Source: Chamaecrista fasciculata
Lineage: Eukaryota > Streptophyta > Magnoliopsida > Fabales > Fabaceae
Assembly (NCBI GenBank): GCA_003254925.1
Contig: QANZ01022370.1
Span: 53,773 to 117,772, forward strand
Reading direction: 5' to 3'
DNA length: 64,000 bases
How positions within the stretch are numbered: the stretch's first letter is position 1; every line of letters starts with the position of its first letter. Position numbers and translations under genes: made by a program. The notes under the pieces were generated by a model. It was not told the origin of the DNA, made no database searches, and saw only the letters and a program-made list of their open reading frames with translations. This document shows positions 58,621 through 64,000 of this stretch, in pieces.

Positions 58621-59302
58621 TAGCGTTATGTTTACAAATCAAAATAAATAACTTTGGCCAAGAGTTATAAAATCAGCTTGAAACATATATAAAGAGATAA
58701 GTAGGAGAAAGAAAAATATATTAAATTCATGAAATAGAAAATATGAACAAGATCTCCCAAATGTTGAAACTTCCAATCCAAACTCACCCTAAGCCAAGAT
58801 AAGAGAGTTAGCCGCGCAGGGCCATTGAGCACCTAAATATGCGATGTGTGGAATTGAACGTGAAGTCTCCGATCCGCTTGTGAAAACCCTAGGGTCCCTA
58901 TTTATAGAGCTAATTCTAGCTGAAAATCCCACAAATCCCTTAGATTTAGATTACAAAATCTTCTAATAACCCCAAAAGATAACAGAATTTGCGTAAGTCT
59001 TGGGCAACACGTATGCAGTGCAAGGATATCTTTTAGTTTGAAACTTCAGAATCTGCATGACTCTTGGGCAAGACATGTGCAAAACAAAATGTATCTTTTA
59101 GATCTTGATTTTAAGGGACTTTGAGGATCTTTCCTTACTTGCAAAGCAAACTAAAGATTGAATAAGTACCAAATCCTAATTTATAAACATGATATTTACC
59201 AAATAAAGAATCAATCTAAAAATATATCACATTTTCAATTTGATTTGAAGTTTGAGAGAAAATCGAGAATCTATGATATTTTGGGGGTAAATCTTTCGAT
59301 AT
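58621..59302. repeat. 682-bp direct repeat, right copy
   Basis: Partner of 56744-57425. After it the gypsy LTR continues to 59359. Near-identity implies that the duplication is recent. Confidence 0.92.
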
Positions 59303-62300
59303 AATATTCAAATATAGACAAAATACCCCCTAAAAGTCTGCCTAAAATCAGACTTATCAATCCTCCCATGACTAAACCTTTGCTTGTCCTCAAGCAAAAA
59401 ATAGAATCTGCATCAAGCCAAAGCAAAAGATGACCACAACCTAACAATCAAATTTTAAAATTAGAAAAGCTAGCTTCCAACCTTCATAAAAACATCCCTC
59501 TTAAAAATATAACGCATCTCACATCAAAACTTCGGCCAAGAACCACACCACTTGTCCACATTTTAATTCACACCACTTTTCCAAGTTTCACAGCGGTACA
59601 ATACAAACAATAACAAAGTTTAGATAAACTCTTCTCTCAAAACAGTCCCTATTTAATTTGTCCATCAGATTCCCTAAGTTGTCATAACCCTTTTGACGCG
59701 AATGCATCCATTTTGACATAGTGCACCCGGTTACTCAGACTTTGACAGACCTTAGAGAGCTACTAGCCTACTCATAATCCACTAGAGGACTCATATGCAT
59801 TACCGCTTTTTTCGTCCCTTTATTTTATACTTTTTTCTCTTCTGTTTTTTTTTTCATTTTTCAAGGCACTTTGTACCTTGGTGGACAGAGGAGTATACAA
59901 CAATATGTTTTTCTTTTTTCATTTTGGACTATATAGAGGCATAACAAGAGAAGAGTGAACCCAAACAAAGCTTATTAAAAGATCCGTAGATGTGACTACA
60001 AATTAAGCACACAAGTTGAAATTTCAGTTTAATGCAAGGGTGTGTGATTCAAGCTTTAATTCTTAGAGTGACACGAAATAATCAAAAGGGGATACTAAGA
60101 GAAGAACTAAAAGCATATTCTCTAACTAGAAAATTTCAAAATTAAGTTGAAGACCTAATGCTTTAGAAAGGTAACTGAGATGGAAAAAAAAGCTTTTGAA
60201 AATACACAAAGGGAGCCAAGGAAAAACTAATAATCTTTAAAGAACCAAGGCAACAACTTTCAAAACAGATTTCTCTCAAAATTCAGCACAACAATAGGAT
60301 TCAGCCCAAAAAAAATTCAGCAATCAGAAACAGGAAACCCTCCCATGACTAAGCTTCACACTGTCCTCAGTGTGAAATTTAGATAAAAATCAGAATTAAA
60401 AAGATAGGGAAAGGGTGATCTTCCCTGGTTTAGTGTTCTGTGACTCTCCTTGAAGTGTGCTCCTCAACAAAGCTTCCAATTCCACTATATATATATATAT
60501 TTTGAGCTCCTTTACATTTGGGCAAGAGTTAACACTTGAGACCTAAACTAAAAATGCAAACAATTCAAATAAATTACGAAAATGAATAAAGAAAAGATAA
60601 AAACTAAAATTTAAAATAAAATTTAGACAAACAGAATATATATGTATTTTATTTTTTATTTTTTTTTGGAAAAGGAAAAACTGAAAGCTTGAATTAAAGA
60701 TAAATAAAACTTGTGCATGCCACTTGGGCAAGACACAAGTTTGGGTTGCCTCCCAAAAAGGGCACTTGTTTATTGTCTTGGACTAGACATTCCTCCATGT
60801 TTTAAGTGACTCCTTCTAGAGCCCTTGGAATGATTTGATTGATCTTTTGAGCTCTAGTTCCTCCATGAATTTCAACCTCACACCTTTTTGATGCTTGAGA
60901 CTCTTTTTTCAATACGGGATGCTCAATAAATTTGTGCTTATCTTGGTTCTTCTTTTTAGAGCCTCCACCATTTTGTGATTCATTAATATTGTTGCTAAAA
61001 ATAGAAAAAACTTCATTAGTATTTTCAGGGACATCATAAACATTGAATCCTATAGTCTTATTATCAAATTCCATAGTTATTTTTCCCTTAAAAACATCAA
61101 TTTTAGTTTTTGCAGTACTAAGAAAGGGTCTTCCTAACAACAATTGAGAAGATTTAGAAGAATTGTCATTCCCCATATCTAAAACATAGAAATCAGCAGG
61201 GAAAATTAAATCATTCACTTTTACTAACACATCTTCTAATACTCCTTTAGGATAAACTGTTTATCTATCAGCAAGTTGAAGCACTGTTGATATCTTTTTT
61301 AATGGTCCAGCATTTAAAGAATGATAAACAGACAAAGGCATGACATTAATTGATGCACCTAAGTCACACATTGCTCTTTTTATTTTAACATTGCCAACCT
61401 TGCAAGGGATAGAAAACATACCTTGATCTACACACTTTGGAGGTGTTTCCTTTTTGAAAACAGCTGAAACATTCTCATTTAAGTTTACTTTCTCATGAAT
61501 AATTGATTTTTTCTTGTTAGAAGATAATTCTTTGAGAAGCTTAGCATAGTGAGGTATTTTCTTTATGACATCAAGTAAGGGAATATTTACCTCTACCTTT
61601 CGAAATACCTCGAGAATCTGTTTATCCTCCTTCTTCTTCTTTGATTGAGCAAATCTTTCCGGGAAGGGTGGTGGAATCACAAAGGTGGGTTGAGCTTTGG
61701 AAGCAGGTTTGTTTTCTAGTTCTCTTTCAAGTTGCAGCACTGTACCTACGTCTTGGGCAAGAGTTAAGCTCGTGGGTGGAATTTCAATTTTTGCCTCAGT
61801 CTCTGCACTTAAGTCTTGGGCAAGAGTTGTGCGTTCAGACTGTTGTGAGTTAACTTCCACCTCTAAATTTAAAGCATGAGTGCGCTTTTTATGTGGAAGT
61901 AGCAATTCATCTTCCCTCGTCAAAGTTATTGCACAAACACTCTCCCTTGGGTTAGACACTGTTTGGGAAGGGAGTTTCCCTTGAGATTCTAACTTGCTCA
62001 TAGATGTTGCAAGCTGACTCATTTGCATCTCCAAGCATTTAATGTCACTCTTTACCTCTTTAAAACAAGCCATTGTTTCCTCCTGAAATTTTGCAGTGTT
62101 AATGGCTAAATTTTTCACAATATCCTCAAGAGATTTACCTGATTCTGTGACTTGTGGTGGAGCAGGTAGTCTAGGAATTTGAGGATGTCTTGCATAGCTA
62201 AAGTGTGGATGATCTCTCCACCCCGGATTATATGTGTTTGCAAACGGGTCATACTTCCTTTGGGGCGGATTGAATCCTCCCACAACATTGACTTGCTCTT

Positions 62301-62598
62301 GATCTTCTTGCAATAATGGGCAAGCATCCGTATGATGTCCCGGTGTCAAACATATTCCACATACTACTGCAGGGTGCTGTCCTATCTTTGACACCAAAGA
62401 ATTCACAGTAGAGGTTAATTGAGTAAGTTGAGATTGAATGGAATTATCACTTACTTGATTAACTCCCCTAATGGAGTCAGATTCTCGTGTGTTCTCCGCC
62501 ATCTTATTGATAAGATCCTTGGCTTCTTGAGGTCTTTTTTCCAACAAAGCTCCATTAGAAGCCGAATCCAGCATTCTTTTATCCTCTTGAGTGAGTCC

Positions 62599-64000
62599 TG
62601 TTGGAGATTGTGCCCTAGGGCCAATCATTTTATGTAAATGTTTTGAACATTTTGATTGATTTATGGAGATGAATCATGTTGTTATCATATTATTAGCATG
62701 TTTACTATGATAGCGTCCTCGATTAATTATGAGATAATTAATCTAAATTCGTCCCTGGTCGATTATTTTCGTGGGAGCGAGAATGAACCAAGACCAGCAT
62801 GACCTCGGTGTATGGAGATACATGCACTAGATGCTTTACGAGAGTCATGGTGCAATAAGTAAAGGGTTACAAGTTGCTAGACCGACCCGGAGAGTCTTGC
62901 ATGGGTTTTAGTCAAAAGCTAGCCTCTCCTGTACACCTGTTACGATAGCCTTAGACCTGAGGTCTTGACTATTCCGGCGTTGTAGTTGTCGAACTTTGGC
63001 CTAGTCTAACGTTACCCGTAGCAGGGTAGCCATAAGGGCTAGGTACGGGTTTGGTTGATTGTCGTGCTGAGGAATGTGGTTGACCAAGATGGGTTTTTGT
63101 CCCTCATTACGATGAGAGATACCTAACTGGCGTCCTCGATGAGTCTGTCCAAGGAAAGAGTGGCCACTGAAGAAAATGGGACTAACTCAGGAAATCGAGA
63201 AAGTTGTGGTTTGGATTAAAGATGACTTTCCCGTGCCTTATCCAGAACCAAGATATCGTGTGACAATAGGGATTATGACAAGGTGGTACTTAGGTTAAGT
63301 CGTTAACGTTAAAGCGATAACTCGCGTGTTTTGGGTAGTCGTGATGGCTTGCTAGAGTCCGCTCTCGACTTGTGAGTCATAAGATGGCTTGCTGCCAACT
63401 TCACGTGAGGCCTGCTGGGTCACACATGAGCAGGATCAAGATGCAATTTTGGGACACGAATTAGGGTTAATTGGTGAGTCACTTTGGTGACACAATTTAA
63501 GACATAGTTAAATGTCTTAGGACATTGAATCTTGTCTTAAATAAATATCTATGATTGTAGTATTTAAATTTGTTGGACAAATTTAAATATATTAATTGTT
63601 AAATAGTTTATAATTAAATTCTTGTTTAAAATGTTAGGGAATGATAAATAAGTTTCCTAAAAGTTAGGGAATTATTGATTTATTAAATTCACTAATATTT
63701 GGGGAAACAAGATAGAGGGTGGCGCCTCTTAGGTCTTATTTTAATTAATGAAAATGTTTTTTTAATTAAATAAAGATAACAAGATTTGAATTTGAATTCA
63801 AAATTTGATTTTGAAAAGATTCATGATTTGAATTAAAGATATTAAGGTAATATTTTAATTCAATAATCTTGGAAGATAATAAGTTGGTTAAGACTTCCTA
63901 AGAGTTAGGAATGTTTTTTATCTATTAAATTCCCTAAAAAGGGATTGAGGATGGCGCATATATCATGGCTTGGGGTGCAAGATTTGATCTTGCATTTTGA
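62599..64000 (+). mobile_element. Copia LTR (outer 1.4 kb), cut by the window end
   Basis: It starts TGTTGGAGATTGTGCCCTAG and follows the other family LTRs base by base in order (GACCCGGAGAGTC, GGGACACGAATTAGGGTTAA). It lies inside the gypsy Gag of element 2. Whether it is a solo LTR or the 5' end of a full element cannot be seen. Confidence 0.9.

Larger units (their letters stand above)
56121..62598 (-). mobile_element. Ty3/Gypsy element 2 (Athila/Tat-type gag-protease only), broken
   Basis: A 3' LTR candidate spans 56121-59359 (TGATAAGTCTG to AACCATCA in element sense), with a purine tract GTCATGGGAGGAT at 59360-59372. Inside are 1.4 kb without coding sequence, then minus-strand frames with gypsy Gag and protease features: a CGICLTPGHHTDACP zinc knuckle (near 62360-62310), the CDLGASINVMP aspartic-protease motif (near 61350) and LLGRPFLSTAKTKIDVFKGK (near 61140-61090). 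Reverse transcriptase and integrase are absent between protease and purine tract, the layout of TR-GAG-type non-autonomous elements. A Copia LTR at 62599 cuts off the N-terminal Gag and 5' LTR. It is a broken fossil. Confidence 0.75.

Overview
The window is nuclear DNA of a flowering plant, almost certainly a eudicot. The evidence is a nuclear gene for a plastid ribosomal protein with a transit peptide, a plant-type 2-oxoglutarate-dependent dioxygenase with GT-AG introns, plant LINEs with zf-RVT and DUF4283 domains, Ty1/Copia elements primed by initiator-Met tRNA, Athila/Tat-type gypsy gag-protease, and many small TIR elements. A run of N marks an assembly gap. I cannot name the species.

Only two host genes look intact, both on the + strand: plastid ribosomal protein L4 (11667-14121, two exons) and a DOXC-type 2OG-Fe(II) dioxygenase (16134-21380, three exons). 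Between them lies a transposed exon of a CSP41b-like chloroplast RNA-binding protein (15184-15303). A 1.1-kb Pack-MULE (10397-11529) ends 138 bp before the L4 start codon. The dioxygenase introns are swollen by MITEs, a hAT element with a clean 8-bp target-site duplication, and a decayed copy of the exon 3 acceptor region.

Everything else is layered transposon fossils. 1-8588: a Copia copy (minus) with an older LTR piece inside it, cutting off the 3' end of a LINE (8589-9870). 21590-25133: a scrap of gypsy integrase split by a very young non-autonomous LTR element (21822-25090) with apparently identical 416-bp LTRs, an ATTAG duplication and one 740-codon frame of unknown function. 25300-27663: a LINE remnant holding two MITEs, one of which holds a hAT element. 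28679-29321: LINE ORF1 cut by an LTR. 29322-53521: a pile-up of one Copia family (LTR about 2.0-2.3 kb), with three solo LTRs and two tail-to-tail fusions of opposite copies. 53522-62598: two gypsy elements, the second with gag and protease only and with a 1195-bp TG...CA block flanked by 682-bp direct repeats. 62599-64000: the start of another Copia LTR.

The copies of the Copia family share structured non-coding DNA: a palindrome near the outer end of the LTRs, three GTCGC/GGCGA stem-loops in the leader, and an array of TAT-nnn-ATA stem-loops whose stems change sequence but stay paired. These arrays and the 740-codon frame are the least explained signals here.
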